A DNA stretch of 64,000 bases. It comes from Echinometra lucunter. Its lineage: Eukaryota; Echinodermata; Echinoidea; Camarodonta; Echinometridae. Of this stretch, positions 1-12,470 are shown piece after piece (positions within the stretch are counted from its first letter, which is position 1; the number at the start of each line of letters is the position of its first letter). The position numbers and the translations under genes are program-made. The notes under the pieces are model-generated. The model saw only the letters and a program-made list of their open reading frames with translations, was not told the DNA's origin and did not search any database. The stretch spans positions 5,884,315 through 5,948,314 of the forward strand of contig CM057161.1 in NCBI GenBank assembly GCA_029962745.1, written 5' to 3'.

Positions 1-960
1 TGGCCATTACACGATTTGGAGCAATCCAGATAAATCCAGATAAACGTACCACACATGGGCAATGGTAACTTGACCCCGCAAACGCTTCACCAGCCAACTG
101 AATGGTAACTAGATTGGCAAGTGAGCTGGGCGATGATAACTCGACCCGCAAGTGGTTTACCTGCCGACGGCATGGTAACTACAGTGGCAGGCAAGCTGCC
201 CCATCCTACCCAACCTCCCGCCGTTACGTGAACTGGTATCATCTGGGGCAACTATATAAATATATTAAGCGTGGCTCATCGGGATGATGAGCAAGCTGGG
301 CAATAGTAACTTGACCTGCAAACGGTTTACCTGCCTACAGGATGGTAACTACAGTGGCAGGCAAACTGCCCCATCCTACACAAACTCTGGCCATTAACAC
401 AATTCGGAGCAATCCAGATAAATTAACCAAACATGGCTCATCAGAATGATGAGCGAGTTGGGCAATGGTAACTTGACCCCACAAACGCTTCACCAGCCAA
501 CGGGATGGTAACTAGATTGGCAAGTGAGCTGGGCGATGATAACTCGACCCGCAAATGGTTTACCTGCCAACGGCATGGTAACTACAGTGACAGGCAAGCT
601 GCCCCATCCTACCCAACCTCCCGCCGTTACGTGAACTGGTATCATCTGGGGCAACTATATAAATATACCAAGCGCGGCTCATCGGGATGATGAGCAAGCT
701 GGGCAATGGTAACTTGACCTGCAAACGGTTTACCTGCCAACAGGATGGTAACTACAGTGGCAGGCAAACTGCCCCATCCTACACAAACTCTGGCCATTAC
801 ACGATTTGGAGCAATCCAGATAAATGTACTGAACATGGGTCATCAATATAACGAACGAGAAATCCCGCCATTATGCGATTCGGACTGATCTAGATACATT
901 AACCAACTTGGCTCGTCTTAATGATGAGCAGGCTTCTTCATGTTGCCCAGCCTGTGACCA
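1..960. repeat. Satellite array, ~403-bp higher-order period
   Basis: The motif GGTAACTTGACC or its variant GATAACTCGACC recurs near positions 64, 136, 306, 466, 538 and 709. The spacings are about 72, 170 and 160 bp and then repeat, so three related sub-units form a unit of about 403 bp. Two nearly full units are visible, and the array continues off the left edge. Sub-units share GGTTTACCTGCC and a small hairpin-like GGCAGGCAAACTGCC. The pattern decays after about 830, with a last recognisable GATGATGAGCA near 920-935. Each unit carries a TATATAAATA stretch, but there is no other sign of a promoter. Short ORFs repeated at 102 and 505 are by-products of the period. Confidence 0.85.
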
Positions 961-1366
961 TGCAACTGCATGTGTATTCATATATATCCATCATATCCCA
1001 CCACAAAAATTGTATAAGATACCTATTACTTGCATATGACATTCAATGTATACATTGTAATCTGGGCTGGGTGGGAGGGAATAAAATTTGTTGCCTTCGG
1101 GCAGAAAAACGTGTGAAGCAATGACGTCTTGGGCGAAAGCGCGCTTTCAGCACAATTGTTATGGTAACCTCTTGTTGACCTCACTGTTTACCTTTTGTGA
1201 CTTTGTTCGTTATTTGAATATTGATGGTTCTAGTGATAATGTGTTCCTATATCTGACTGCGTCCAGCCGAGCTTCTCCCAAAATATTAATGATCAGCTTA
1301 TTGTGATCATGTTATTTTGGAAAGAAAGCTCTGTGGACTCGTGATTGCCATTGCTTGTTGTTAATT

Positions 1367-1512
1367 CTGCTCGAAGGCAGCGATACAAACGTGATGCCAT
1401 TTGAATACGATTCATAATACATGTATAACCAACAGATATACAGAATACCAGAACAATCTGCCTTATTTGCTAGAATGCAGGGATACCAACTCCGTGCCAT
1501 TTGGATACAATA
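1367..1512. repeat. Two diverged ~105-bp tandem units in duplicon 1
   Basis: The segment at 1367-1413 (GCTCGAAGGCAGCGATAC, then GTGATGCCATTTGAATAC) is echoed at 1470-1512 (GCTAGAATGCAGGGATACC, then CCGTGCCATTTGGATAC). The units are roughly 80 percent alike by eye. The same pair is present in copy B at about 7430-7575. No function is visible. Confidence 0.6.
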
Positions 1513-1796
1513 TTAAGGCACACTCAGACAATAAACAATGATATGTCTCGCAGTTTTTAACACTTCTTTTAACATAAGGCAGTATTCAAACTCGACACTT
1601 TGTCTTGTGTCAAACTCATGAAAACACGGTCAGTCATGTAAGTTAGTGTTTTAATACCGTTTTCACAACATAGTAACTGGACTAATTTCAAGTATGCAAA
1701 AATATTCGGTTACCATTACTTATTACCGAACAAGTACAGAGTAAACACTTTTATGCCTTTTGAGTGGCATAAGGACTGGTATAAATATTTATCGAG

Positions 1797-1870
1797 TGAT
1801 TGCTGGGCGGTGGTAACTCGACCCAGCAAGCAGTTTACCTGCCAACAGGATGGTACCTAGAGTGGCAATT
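1797..1870. repeat. Isolated satellite monomer
   Basis: GCTGGGCGGTGGTAACTCG followed by CAGTTTACCTGCCAACAGG and GGTACCTAGAGTGGCA clearly matches the sub-unit of the satellite at 1-960, but it lies ~0.9 kb beyond the end of the array. The equivalent in copy B is at about 7862-7936. Confidence 0.75.
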
Positions 1871-1919
1871 CGCATCTTTCTTGTGATGCTAATGCCCCCA
1901 AAACACCTTCCACCCAATA

Positions 1920-1943
1920 TTTTTTTTTTTTTTTTTTTTTTTT
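1920..1943. repeat. Poly(T) tract
   Basis: A run of 24 T. Further T runs of 12 or more lie near 3438, 3751 and 3909, and their counterparts in copy B are at about 7985, 9490, 9807 and 9965. Run lengths differ between the copies. These could be remnants of poly(A) tails of retroposed sequence on the minus strand, but no target-site duplication was found. Confidence 0.7.
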
Positions 1944-2107
1944 GCTATTACAAAGGTTCCTGAGCACTGAGTTACACTAGTTCATGTGAACAAAAGCTTC
2001 CTTCATACTTTTCCTTTTCCTTTCTTCTTCTCAGTGCGGGTGGTAATAGTCATTTCTCTCTGATCCTTGCTATTGACAAGAATGATCAATTGCCCATGTT
2101 TTTTTAC

Positions 2108-2165
2108 AGGGGCAATTGGCGGACAATTGTCCGCAATTGGCGGACAATTGTCCGCAATGGGCGGA
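2108..2165. repeat. Tandem palindromes with core GGACAATTGTCC
   Basis: The unit AATTGGCGGACAATTGTCCGC occurs twice in tandem and a third partial unit follows. The core GGACAATTGTCC is a perfect 12-bp palindrome. In copy B (8173-8225) bases are missing from the same units. That is typical of sequencing or consensus error in short repeats, although real length variation is possible. Confidence 0.6.
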
Positions 2166-4094
2166 CGCTTGCCGCCGAGGTACAGGAGGTGATAAGGGCG
2201 AAAAAACCAGCAAGATGCAATGGCATTGCTCCCTTTGTCTGGGGGAATATGCTGGGGAAAATTCCCTTATGGCCCACTTGGCGATTGTGTACAGTGCGAC
2301 CGAGATGTTTCTCCACCACCAGACCACGGCGGCAATGTCCTGCCCGGGGGCTACATTCAATTCCATCGTTTCAATCACATCCATAACAAGGCAAACCAAT
2401 ATATACAATGCATAAACATTGAAAAGGGGCGTAAAGAAAAGAATGCGATTAGGAAACAAGACTAATGCTTAAAAATGCAGTGGTTGCAGGAGACATGATT
2501 TCCTTAAATGATGCTAGCGCACTGATGTTTTGTCCCTGAATGTAACCTGATCATGTATTGTCTATCCATGTGTATTTCAAAGAAAGTTTGTCCGACAGGT
2601 AATGCCATCCCTGATGAGGTGATTTGTAATCAGCCCTGTCTATAACTCATTATCCACCTACATTGTTTGTCGTCTCGGTGTAAGGGACAGTCACAGGCCT
2701 GCTGATATCTCTTGGGAAGTAGAGCCAGTTGATTTCATTCCACAAGAGAATATGAGTGGAAGTGTCCTTGACCAGGGAATTGAGCTTGTTAATTCCCTAG
2801 TCTTAGTGGGCTAAGGGCTATTCTGGTCCTCTTAAATTGCATCTCAAGCTTTGGCTCGGCGACTATGATAGAGTCCACATAGAGTAGGGCCACTAACGTG
2901 GGGGCCACAAACATTCTGTCTACCTGCCTCTCCCTGTCCTCCAGCCTTGCACCTCCCTGGCCATGTCCCTGGATGCTGTTATGGTGTGCCCAGCTGGAGA
3001 CGGTTTGCTGCTGCAGTTCTCTCCTTGGCTAGCGTACCATGCTGTCCCTTGCAATCGATATCGGGGCTGCCCTGAATGACAAGCAAAATTCTGGCAGTAT
3101 CTCTTGCTACAAACCAATAAATATCACATTCAGACCTAGTTACCCAGTGTTATTTATGCAATAAATTAATGCCAACAGAGGATTGGATGTTCCGTGCCCG
3201 TATTGGGCTGGCTGGCGAGTCCCGGACCGTGCCTGCGGCTAATACGCCCTCTCGTCACTTGTTAGTTATGCCCATATGTATAATGTGGCCTAGCCCTCCT
3301 GTGGCACTGGGGTTAGATGTGCTCTACTCGCATTGTTCCTTTACTTACTAACTGTTGCTCGTCACTCAGATGTAGTTCATATTCTGCCATTTATTCACTA
3401 GTTCGTTTACTTTTTAATCTCTCCTTTTTCCTCTTTTTTTTTTTTTTTTTCAGTACCGTTATTTTTTGTTTCGCTTCTGTTTCATGGTCCGTGTGCCTAT
3501 TTATCTGCCTACGTGTCTATGCTATTTCATCTTCATTTATCCATGCCCATCCTCTCATGGCACTCCTTACCGCCCTTACACCAGAATGAATGGATACCAT
3601 GTTGGCTGGGGTTGTGCCTGCATAAGGCAATGTTTCCGCGACCTTGGGCCGAATTAACACCTGGTTAGGAAAAAGCTATCTATATCACAGACCCCAACTA
3701 TCCTCTATCGGAAGGTTGTGATAGCCTTAGCTGGGCATAACTTTTGTCTTTTTTTTTTTTTTCAATCATTTTGTTTTCTGGCATGTTGACTTTTCATATT
3801 AATTTATCTCTGAGTATTGACTCTGCACGCAGTATACGCCTTTGGCCCTGACATGCTGAAATATTTGTCAATACGTTTCCAAGTCATATTTGCTTCCTGT
3901 TTACATCTTTTTTTTTTTTTTTTTTTGGAGTTATGAATGATCTAGCTCTGGGGGCCTAAAAAAAGAGGAAGGAATAAGAAGAACGATATGTAAGTAGCCC
4001 TGACCATCAATTTATCCGCAATGGAAAGGCACTCTAGTTATAGTGTGGGGTGGACTCTTCTCATATGTCGCATAATTTGGGTCTCCAGCTATCT

Positions 4095-4300
4095 CCCATC
4101 GTTATTATCATTAATATCATTATTTATCATTATGATATTTATCGTTGTTATTATCATAATTAGTATTATTATTATCAGTTGTAGTAGTGGTAGTAGTAGT
4201 AGTACTATTGTTATTGTCAGTTCAAGAATTTATTTCTCCGACTTTATTTTTCTCATTTTATTATTTACTTATTTATTTTTTTTCCTTTGTTGGTCCACTA
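4095..4300. repeat. ATT/TAG low-complexity DNA
   Basis: Imperfect runs of ATT and GTAGTAGTA are followed by T-rich sequence. The counterpart in copy B is at about 10150-10340. The reading frame across it is rich in I, S and F only because of the repeat. Confidence 0.7.
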
Positions 4301-6357
4301 CCTTTCTGTAAGTCCCTCATAATCACACATCCCGCAAAGTCCACTCACCCATAATATAATCGGGCTGCAAACATGTGAGAAAACAGAGGAGGTAAATTTG
4401 CCATCTGCGGAAAGCTGTGCGGCAGACGCGGTTTGGTTGCTGGCCACCTTGATCTCATGAGCCCTGGCCCAACTCCACCAAACTTCGCAATAGCAATCGT
4501 CATCAAAATGGCAACTTTCTTATCAAGGCCAATCAGGAAGCAGAATTCTCACTGTTGCCATAGTATTTATCTCTCTAGCAGGAGTTCCCTTCACTGCAGC
4601 TCACCCTGACACGGGAGCCCCCTGCCCAAAAATGTGAGCTGTGTGGTGAGCTTCCTTTAATTTTTACCTCTGCTAGCGCACTCTACACTCACTGCACAGC
4701 TCCCCACCAGGTTTGGACGATTTTGTCGGAGGGCAGCCCTAATTTCTATTCGAACCCACCGCCGCAGGAGGTCATAAACGTAGGATGTTCTAGATTTGAC
4801 ACCTAACTAAAAAAACATCTGGAGGGTGTGGGCAGCCGGTTTTAAAGGTAGATTATATATTTTCTCCCTTCCTGCAAAAGTTCTCTGTTCTGCCAAAATA
4901 TTTGTGCCAGGGACCTACATTGTAATATTCTCTTGTCGTTCCCTTTGCTATTATCTAATCTCATCTCTCGGGGGTACCCCTTCCCCTGAGTTGGTAGTCT
5001 TCTTGCTGTAATTATTAGTCCTTATAAGGCTACCCGACCTATATTTTGTAAAAAGGTGCCCTATCTGTCAGTGGTTCAGGATCCTGATATCATGCCGGTA
5101 GTCTCAGGGTGTGCCCCATCCTTCTGATAGCACCTCAAGGTGCAGCACACATTTTAGCAGCTTGGCAAGAGGCCTGCCGAATGGCATGAAAAACTACTCT
5201 CCATTAATGACTGTGCTGAGATCAATATTCACCCTTTCCAGCTTAATCTCTTATCTCTGGATGAGGACATGCAGCCAGTCTCCCACTATGTGCTAAGAGA
5301 ATGTGACGGGCGGGTTAGGTCTGAAACCTAGTCCTTGTGGCCTGGACTGTATAATATGTGCATGTAAATATTCTCTCCATGTTGGTGCAAATAGTGGGAA
5401 TGCTTCAGTCTCCCCCCTAAAATTTCTTGGAGCGGGAAACCCCAAACTGGGCAAGTACTTACCTACCACCCGACAACCGAGGAATAGGAATAAATGTCGT
5501 TGCCAGGAATTTTTTTTTTTTTCAAAAAACAGGACACTCCTAATTTCCACAATACTAGGATAGACCTGTGTAGAACTGAGAAACATGGTTTAGCATGGTG
5601 AAATTTTCTTTCTCTATAGAGGAATACTCCTGCCTAACAGTTAGCAGGTATATAGGAACCAAGGATGGGAAAGAGATCCCTAATGTGGAGCCAGGCTTAT
5701 TCTTCTGCCAATATATACCAGAGTCTATTCGTCTGGTATCTGTATGAGAACGTTAAGTTCAATAGAATTTCTAGGTTTTGATCGGATCACTCACATCTAG
5801 TGCTCGGTTATCCGGCCTCGCCCAAAAGCATGCTGTAGCATGCCAATTGACGGGACATAAGATACCGTGTTCTATAATGGATATTTTATGGACAGGGCAG
5901 CACGAGCTGCGCCACCAGCAATCAGCAAATATTTCTCAAAACGCATAATTTTTATATTGCTAAATACTTTTCCATCAGATGGGGGGACTGGGAAGGAATA
6001 GGATATATGAGTATCCTGTGTGTTAACACTAAATATTTAAGCAAGTCTTCTGTTCTAACGATTTCAATCTGTCATCCTAGAGGGCAGCATATCGCCCAAA
6101 TTGGGACGGCTCAGCCTCCCATCTATAGCCTGTATGGATTTCGGATAGTGAAAATTACTATCCTACTCAAGCAGCAGGAAGCAGGTGACAAGTCAGCAAA
6201 TTGAGCCATTGATATTCACGCACGTTACCCGTTGCATAGCCAGACCAAACGCAGTGTAGCACGGCGCGTCGGGCAAGGACAGGCATAAAAATTTGGCGAA
6301 CCAATTCGCTATGCATTCGCATAGGCCTACAGTACATGTATGAGCGGTCATTCTTCC

Positions 6358-6857
6358 NNNNNNNNNNNNNNNNNNNNNNNNNNNNNNNNNNNNNNNNNNN
6401 NNNNNNNNNNNNNNNNNNNNNNNNNNNNNNNNNNNNNNNNNNNNNNNNNNNNNNNNNNNNNNNNNNNNNNNNNNNNNNNNNNNNNNNNNNNNNNNNNNNN
6501 NNNNNNNNNNNNNNNNNNNNNNNNNNNNNNNNNNNNNNNNNNNNNNNNNNNNNNNNNNNNNNNNNNNNNNNNNNNNNNNNNNNNNNNNNNNNNNNNNNNN
6601 NNNNNNNNNNNNNNNNNNNNNNNNNNNNNNNNNNNNNNNNNNNNNNNNNNNNNNNNNNNNNNNNNNNNNNNNNNNNNNNNNNNNNNNNNNNNNNNNNNNN
6701 NNNNNNNNNNNNNNNNNNNNNNNNNNNNNNNNNNNNNNNNNNNNNNNNNNNNNNNNNNNNNNNNNNNNNNNNNNNNNNNNNNNNNNNNNNNNNNNNNNNN
6801 NNNNNNNNNNNNNNNNNNNNNNNNNNNNNNNNNNNNNNNNNNNNNNNNNNNNNNNNN
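6358..6857. other. Assembly gap, exactly 500 N
   Basis: There are 500 undetermined bases. The round size shows a gap of unknown length rather than a measured one. The left contig ends inside duplicon 1A, and the right contig starts at the base equivalent to position 779 of that same duplicon. Confidence 0.99.
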
Positions 6858-9800
6858 CTACACAAACTCTGGCCATTACACGATTTGGCGCAATCCAGAT
6901 AAATGTACTGAACATGGGTCATCAATAAACGAACGAGAAATCCCGCCATTATGCGATTCGGACTGATCTAGATACATTAACCAAACTTGGCTCGTCTTAA
7001 TGATGAGCAGGCTTCTTCATGTTGCCCAGCTGTGACATGCAACTGCATTGTATTCATATATACATCATATCCCACCACAAAAAATGTAAAGATACCTATT
7101 ACTTGCATATGACATTCAATGTATACATTGTAATCTGGGCTGGGTGGGAGGGAATATAAAATTTGTTGCCTTCGGGCAGAAAAACGTGTGAAGCAATGAC
7201 GTCTTGGCGAAAAGCGCGCTTCAGCACAATTGTTATGGTAACCTCTTGTTGACCTCACTGTTTACCTTTTGTGACTTTGTTGTTTTATTTGAATATTGAT
7301 GGTTAGTGAAATGTGTCCTATATCTGACTGCGTCAGCCGAGCTTCTCCCAAATATTAATGATCACTATGTGATCATGTTATTTTGGAAAGAAAGCTCTGT
7401 GGACTCGTGATTGCCATTGCTTGTTGTTTAATTCTGCTCGAAGGCAGCGATACAAACGTGATGCCATTTGAATACGATTCATAATACATGTATAACCAAC
7501 AGATATACAGAATACCAGAACAATCTGCCTTATTTGCTAGAATGCAGGGATACCAACTCCGTGCCATTTGGATACAATATTAAGGCACACTCAGACAATA
7601 AACAATGATATGTCTCGCAGTTTTTAACACTTCTTTAACATAAGGCAGTATTCAAACTCGACACTTTGTCTTGTGTCAAACTCATGAAAACACGGTCAGT
7701 CATGTAAGTTAGTGTTTTAATACCGTTTTCACAACATAGTAACTGGACTAATTTCAAGTATGCAAAAATATTCGGTTACCATTACTTATTACCGAACAAG
7801 TACAGAGTAAACACTTTTATGCCTTTTGAGTGGCATAAGGACTGGTATAAATATTTATCGAGTGATTGCTGGGCGGTGGTAACTCGACCCAGCAAGCAGT
7901 TTACCTGCCAACAGGATGGTACCTAGAGTGGCAATTCGCATCTTTCTTGTGATGCTAATGCCCCCAAAAACCTTCCACCCAATATTTTTTTTTTTTTTTT
8001 TTTTTTTTTTTATTACAAAGGTTCCTGAGCACTGAGTTACACTAGTTCATGTGAACAAAAGCTTCCTTCATTCTTTTCCTTTTCCTTTCTTCTTCTCAGT
8101 GCGGGTGGTAATAGTCATTTCTCTCTGATCTTGCTATTGACAAGAATGATCAATTGCCCATGTTTTTTACAGGGGCAATTGGCGGACAATGTGCAATGGC
8201 GGACAATGTCCGCAATGGGCGGACGCTTGCCGCCGAGGTACAGGAGGAGGTGATAAGGGCGAAAAACCAGCAAGATGCAATGGCATTGCTCCCTTTGTCT
8301 GGGGGAATATGCTGGGAAAATTCCCTTATGGCCCACTTGGCGATTGTGTACAGTGCGACCGAGATGTTCTCCACCACCAGACCACGGCGGCAATGTCCTG
8401 CCCGGGGGCTACATTCAATTCCATTCGTTTCAATCACATCCATAACAAGGCAAACCAATATACAATGCATAAACATTGAAAAGGGGCGTAAAGAAAAGAA
8501 TGCGATTAGGAAACAAGACTAATGCTTAAAAATGCAGTGGTTGCAGGAGACATGATTTCCTTAAATGATGCTAGCGCACTGATGTTTTTGTCCCTGAATG
8601 TAACCTGATCATGTATTGTCTATCCATGTGTATTCAAAGAAAGTTTGTCCGACAGGTAATGCCATCCCTGATGAGGTGGTTTGTAATCAGCCCTGTCTAT
8701 AACTCATTATCCACCTACATTGTTTGTCGTCTCGGTGTAAGGGACAGTCACAGGCCTGCTGATATCTCTTGGGAAGTAGAGCCAGTTGATTTCATTCCAC
8801 AAGAGAATATGAGTGGAAGTGTCCTTGACCAGGGAATTGAGCTTGTTAATCCCTAGTCTTAGTGGGCTAAGGGCTATTCTGGTCCTCTTAATGCATCCTC
8901 AAGCTTTGGCTCGGCGACTATGATAGAGTCCACATAGAGTAGGGCCACTAACGTGGGGGCCACAAACATTCTGTCTACCTGCCTCTCCCTGTCCTCCAGC
9001 CTTGCACCTCCCTGGCCATGTCCCTGGATGCTGTATGGTGTGCCCAGCTGGAGACGGTTTGCTGCTGCAGTTCTCTCCTTGGCTAAGCGTACCATGCTGT
9101 CCCTTGCAATCGATATCGGGGCTGCCCTGAAATGACAAGCAAAATTCTGGCAGTATCTCTTGCTACAAACCAATAAATATCACATTCAGACCTAGTTACC
9201 CAGTGTTATTTATGCAATAAATTAATGCCAACAGAGGATTGGATGTTCCGTGCCCGTATTGGGCTGGCTGGCGAGTCCCGGACCGTGCCTGCGGCTAATA
9301 CGCCCTCTCGTCACTTGTTAGTTATGCCCATATGTATAATGTGGCCTAGCCCCTCCTGTGGCACTGGGGTTAGATGTGCTCTACTCGCATTGTTCCTTTA
9401 CTTACTAATTGTTGCTCGTCACTCAGATGTAGTTCATATTCTGCCATTTATTCACTAGTTCGTTTACTTTTTAATCTCTCCTCTTTCCTCTTTTTTTTTA
9501 TTTTTTTTTTTCAGTACCGTTATTTTTTGTTTCGCTTCTGTTTCATGGTCCGTGTGCCTATTTATCTGCCTACGTGTCTATGCTATTTCATCTTCATTTA
9601 TCCATGCCCATCCTCTCTTGGCACTCCTTACCGCCCTTACACAGAATGAATGGATACCATGTTGGCTGGGGTTGTGCCTGCATAAGGCAATGTTTCCGCG
9701 ACCTTGGGCCGAATTAACACCTGGTTAGGAAAAAGCTATCTATATCACAGACCCAGACTATTCTCTATCGGAGGTGTGATAGCCTTAGCGGGCATAACTT

Positions 9801-12470
9801 TTGTCTTTTTTTTTTTTTCAATCATTTTGTTTTCTTGCATGTTTGACTTTTCATATTAATTTATCTCTGAGTATTGACTCTGCACGCAGTATACGCCTTT
9901 GGCCCTGACATGCTGAAATATTGTCAATACCGTTTCCAAGTCATATTTGCTTCCTGTTTACATCTTTTTTTTTTTTTTTTTTGGGAGTTATGAATGATCT
10001 AGCTCTGGGGGCCTAAAAAAAGCGGAAAGGACTAAGAAGAACGATATGTAAGTAGCCCTGACCATCAATTATCGCAATTGGAAAGGCACTCTAGTTATGT
10101 GTGGGGTGGACTCTTCTCAATATGTCGCATAATTTGGGTCTCCAGCTATCTCCCATCGTTATTATCATTAATATCATTATTTATCATTATTATATTTATC
10201 GTTGTTATTATCATAATTAGTATATTATTATCAGTGTAGTAGTGGTAGTAGTAGTATCTATTGTTATTGTCAGTTCAAGAATTTATTTCTCCTACTTTAT
10301 TTCTCATTTTTTATTATTTACTTATTTATTTTTTTCCTTTGTTGGTCCACTACCTTCTGTAAGTCCCTATAATCACACATCCCGCAAAGTCCACTCCCCC
10401 ATAATATAATCGGGCTGCAACATGTGAGAAAACAGAGGAGGTAAATTTGCCCTCTGCGGAAAGCTGTGCGGCAGACGCGTTTGGTGCTGGCCACCTTGAA
10501 TCCTCATGAGCCCTGGGACCCAACTCCACCCCCCAAACTTCGCAATAGCAATCGTCATCAAAATGGCCAACATTTCTTATCACGGCCAATCAGGAAGCAG
10601 AAACTTCTCACTGTTGCCCCTATATGTTATTTATCTCTCTAGCAGGAGTTCCCCTTCACTGCAGCTCACCCTGACAGGGAGCACCCCTGCCCAAAAAATG
10701 TGAGCTGTGTGTGAAGCTCCTTTATTTTTACCTCTGCTAGCGCACTCTCCACTTCACTGCACAGCTCCCCACCAGGTTTGGAACGGATTTTGTCGGAGGG
10801 CCAGCCCTAATTTCTATTCGGACCCCACGCGCCAGGAGGTCATAACGTAGGATGTTCTGAGATTTGACCAACCTAACTAAAAACAATCTGGCGTCCGTGG
10901 GCAGCCGGTTATAGAAGGTATATTTTATTAATATTTTTCTACCCCTTCCTGCCAAAAGGTTCTCTGTTCTGCCAAAAATATTTGTGCCAGGGACCTACAT
11001 TGTAATATTTCTCTTGTCGTTCCCTTTGCTATTATCTAATCTCATCTCTCGGGGGTACCCCTTCCCCTGATTTTGGTAGTCTTCTTGCTGTAATTATTAG
11101 TCCTTACTAAGGCTACCCGACCTATATTTGTTAACAAGGTGCCCATATCTGTCAGTGGTTCAGGATCCTGATATCATGCCGGTAGTCTCAGGGGGTGCCC
11201 CATCCTTCCTGATAGCACCTCAAGGTGCAGCACACATTTTAGCAGCTTGGCAAGAGGCCTGCCGCATGGCATGAAAAACTACTCTCCATTAATGACTGTG
11301 CTGAGATCAATATTCACCCTTTCCAAGCTTAATCTCTTATCTTTCTGGATGAGGACATGCAGCCAGTCTCCCACTATGTGCTAAGAGAATGTGACTGGGC
11401 GGGTTAGTGTCTGAAACCTAGTCCTTGTGGCCTGCTACCTGTATAATATGTGCATGTAAATAATTCTCCTCCATGTTGGTGCAAATAGTGGGAATGCTTC
11501 CAGTTCTCCCCCCTAAAATTTCTTGGAGCGGGAACCCAACTGGGCAAGTACTTACCTACCACCCCGACAACCGAGGAATAGGAATAAATGTCGTTGCCAG
11601 GAATTTTTTTTTTTTTTCAAAAACAAGGACACTCCTAAATTTCCTACAATACTAAGGATAGACCTGTGTAGAACTGAGAAACATGGTTTAGCATGGTGAA
11701 ATTTTCTTTCTCTATAGTAGGAATACTCCTGCCTAACAGTTAGCAGGTATATAGGAACCAAGGATGGGAAAGAGATCCCTAATGTGGAGCCAGGCTTATT
11801 TCTTTCTGCCAATATATACCAGAGGTCTATTTCCGTCTGGTATCTGTTATGAGAACGTTTTAAGTTCAATAGAATTTCTGAGGTTTTGATCCGGATCACT
11901 CACATCATAGTGCTCGGTTATCCTGGCCTCGCCCAAAAGGCATGCTGTAGCATGCCAATTGACGGACATAAGATAGCCGTGTTCTATAATGGATATTTTA
12001 TGGGACAGGGCAGCACGAGCTGCGCCACCAGCAATCAGCAATATTTCTCAAAACGCATAATTTTTTATATTGCTAAATACTTTTCCATCCAGATGGGGGA
12101 CTGGAAGGAACTAGGATATATGAGTATCCTGTGTGTAACACATAAATAATTTAAGCAAGTCTCTTGTTCTAACCGATTTCAATCTGTCATCCTAGAGGGC
12201 AGCATATCGCCCAAATTTGGACGGCTCACCTCCATCTATAGCCCTGTATGGATTCGGATAGTGAAAATTACTATCCTACTCAAGCCGCAGGAAGCAGGTG
12301 ACAAGTCAGCAAATTTGAGCCATTGATATTCACGCACGTTACCCGTTGCATAGCCAGACCAAACGCAGTGTAGCACGGCGTCGGGCAAGGACAGGCATAA
12401 AAATTTGGCGAACCAATTCGCTATGCCATTCGCATAGGCCTACAGTACATGTATGAGCGGGTCATTCTTC
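6858..12470. repeat. Duplicon 1, copy B (starts at assembly gap)
   Basis: Collinear with 779-6357. Relative to copy A it often lacks single bases in doubled letters near its start, and has extra bases elsewhere, for example in 10500-10930. Where a third copy exists (13217-13448), copies A and 3 agree against B, so this part of B probably holds consensus errors. Frames therefore differ between copies, and no ORF here should be trusted as a gene. Beyond the point where copy A is cut by the gap, B continues smoothly into unique sequence. Confidence 0.9.

Larger units (their letters stand above)
779..6357. repeat. Duplicon 1, copy A (ends at assembly gap)
   Basis: This 5.6-kb block matches 6858-12470 along its full length and in the same order. 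It stops at the first N of the 500-N gap. The two copies differ mainly by single-base gains and losses, often in short runs, with few clear substitutions. It contains the decaying satellite, an isolated satellite monomer (1797-1870), several T tracts of 12-24 bases, ATT/TAG low-complexity DNA (4100-4215) and no convincing gene. I see no terminal inverted repeats, no long terminal repeats and no transposase-like ORF that would make the block itself a mobile element. The likeliest explanation is overlap between two unmerged contigs. Confidence 0.9.

Noticed and set aside
102..690. Two 61-codon ORFs with nearly the same protein
   Set aside because: They are exactly one satellite period (403 bp) apart. 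The similarity is of the repeat, not of a gene family.
6167..6966. Long open frames of 188-260 codons on both strands
   Set aside because: They are almost entirely undetermined bases of the assembly gap. The same applies to frames over 21472-22119.
779..12470. Duplicon 1 as a large transposon (Polinton- or Helitron-like)
   Set aside because: No terminal inverted repeats, no polymerase, integrase or Rep/helicase-like frames, and the boundaries coincide with contig ends.
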